IMG/VR virus record: IMGVR_UViG_3300022927_000159
Coordinates: 1-20,303 of that record
Strand: one strand, 5' to 3'
From: a virus
Length of the DNA stretch: 20,303 nucleotides
In this document: positions 20,143-20,303 of the stretch, one piece after another
Position numbering within the stretch: the stretch's first letter is position 1
How the letters are laid out: each line of letters starts with the position of its first letter
The notes under the pieces: model-generated
Told to the model about the DNA's origin: nothing
The model's database searches: none
What the model saw: the letters and a program-made list of their open reading frames with translations, nothing else
Made by a program: the position numbers and the translations under genes

Positions 20143-20303
20143 TTAGCAATTCCACTTTCTTAAAGATTTATTAATTCTGCTATTTGGATCCCTGGCAGTC
20201 TTAGCTGAAGTTAATCTCTTCTTCATACCCTTCATTCTAGCACAAAATGACTTACGTCTTTTTGCAGCTTTAGATCCTTTTTTTAATTTTGATGGTTTAG
20301 TGG
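20143..20303 (-). CDS. Small basic conserved phage protein (5' end outside window)
   Basis: I translated this frame by hand from the window edge to a TAA at 20143, giving 52 codons without a start. The protein reads TKPSKLKKGSKAAKRRKSFC, then ARMKGMKKRLTSAKTARDPN and SRINKSLRKWNC. I recall the KKGSKAAKRRKSFCARM-GM and ARDP-S-IN--LR-W-C pattern in many marine phage genomes as an uncharacterised small basic protein. The strong Lys/Arg content suggests binding of DNA or RNA. The function is not known, and the upstream neighbour (perhaps a portal or terminase region) is outside the window. Confidence 0.8.
   Translation of the reverse strand, partial: TKPSKLKKGSKAAKRRKSFCARMKGMKKRLTSAKTARDPNSRINKSLRKWNC

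Overview
This window is part of the structural half of a double-stranded DNA tailed phage. Every supported gene lies on the minus strand, so transcription runs from the right end (20303) to the left end (1). The gene content (capsid protein, SU10-like adaptor, P22 gp4-like connector, gp10-like nozzle, with no sheath, tube or tape-measure gene) points to a short-tailed, podovirus-like virion. The low GC, the GroES co-chaperonin, the 2OG-Fe(II) oxygenases and the flavin halogenase resemble marine phages of cyanobacteria and SAR11-type bacteria. The marine assignment is an inference from protein families; the host cannot be read from this sequence.

Layout in transcription order. (1) 20303-19256: end of a small basic protein, a good sigma70-type promoter, two small helical proteins and a phage GroES. 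(2) 19238-16186: scaffold-like protein, a conserved protein of unknown role, a putative capsid accessory protein and the major capsid protein. (3) 16129-14660: small proteins and two beta-rich putative virion proteins. Two intergenic regions here hold strong RNA hairpins, and a weaker promoter candidate lies at 15619-15663. (4) 14651-12263: connector/adaptor proteins. (5) 12251-7585: five beta-rich, repeat-rich tail-fibre or adhesin genes, including a 22-residue tandem repeat protein, two fibres sharing one C-terminal module, and a glycine-rich adhesin. (6) 7581-2964: an enzyme island made of a tryptophan-halogenase-family flavoprotein, a Trp-rich conserved phage protein, a metal-ligand-less oxygenase-like protein and four different 2OG-Fe(II) oxygenase-like genes. 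(7) 2962-2904: a long inverted repeat that fills the gap after the island. (8) 2893-1: the tail nozzle/stabilisation protein and a partial unknown protein.

The structural genes form a conventional virion-assembly operon, mostly with AGGAG-type ribosome-binding sites. The enzyme island differs: it looks more AT-rich, most of its genes overlap or abut, and most lack a Shine-Dalgarno sequence. It sits between the receptor-binding adhesin and the tail nozzle. The most interesting possibility is that it is a co-expressed oxidative tailoring cassette (hydroxylation plus halogenation) acting on a tail protein, a host surface molecule or a host metabolite. The sequence shows the enzymes, not the substrate.
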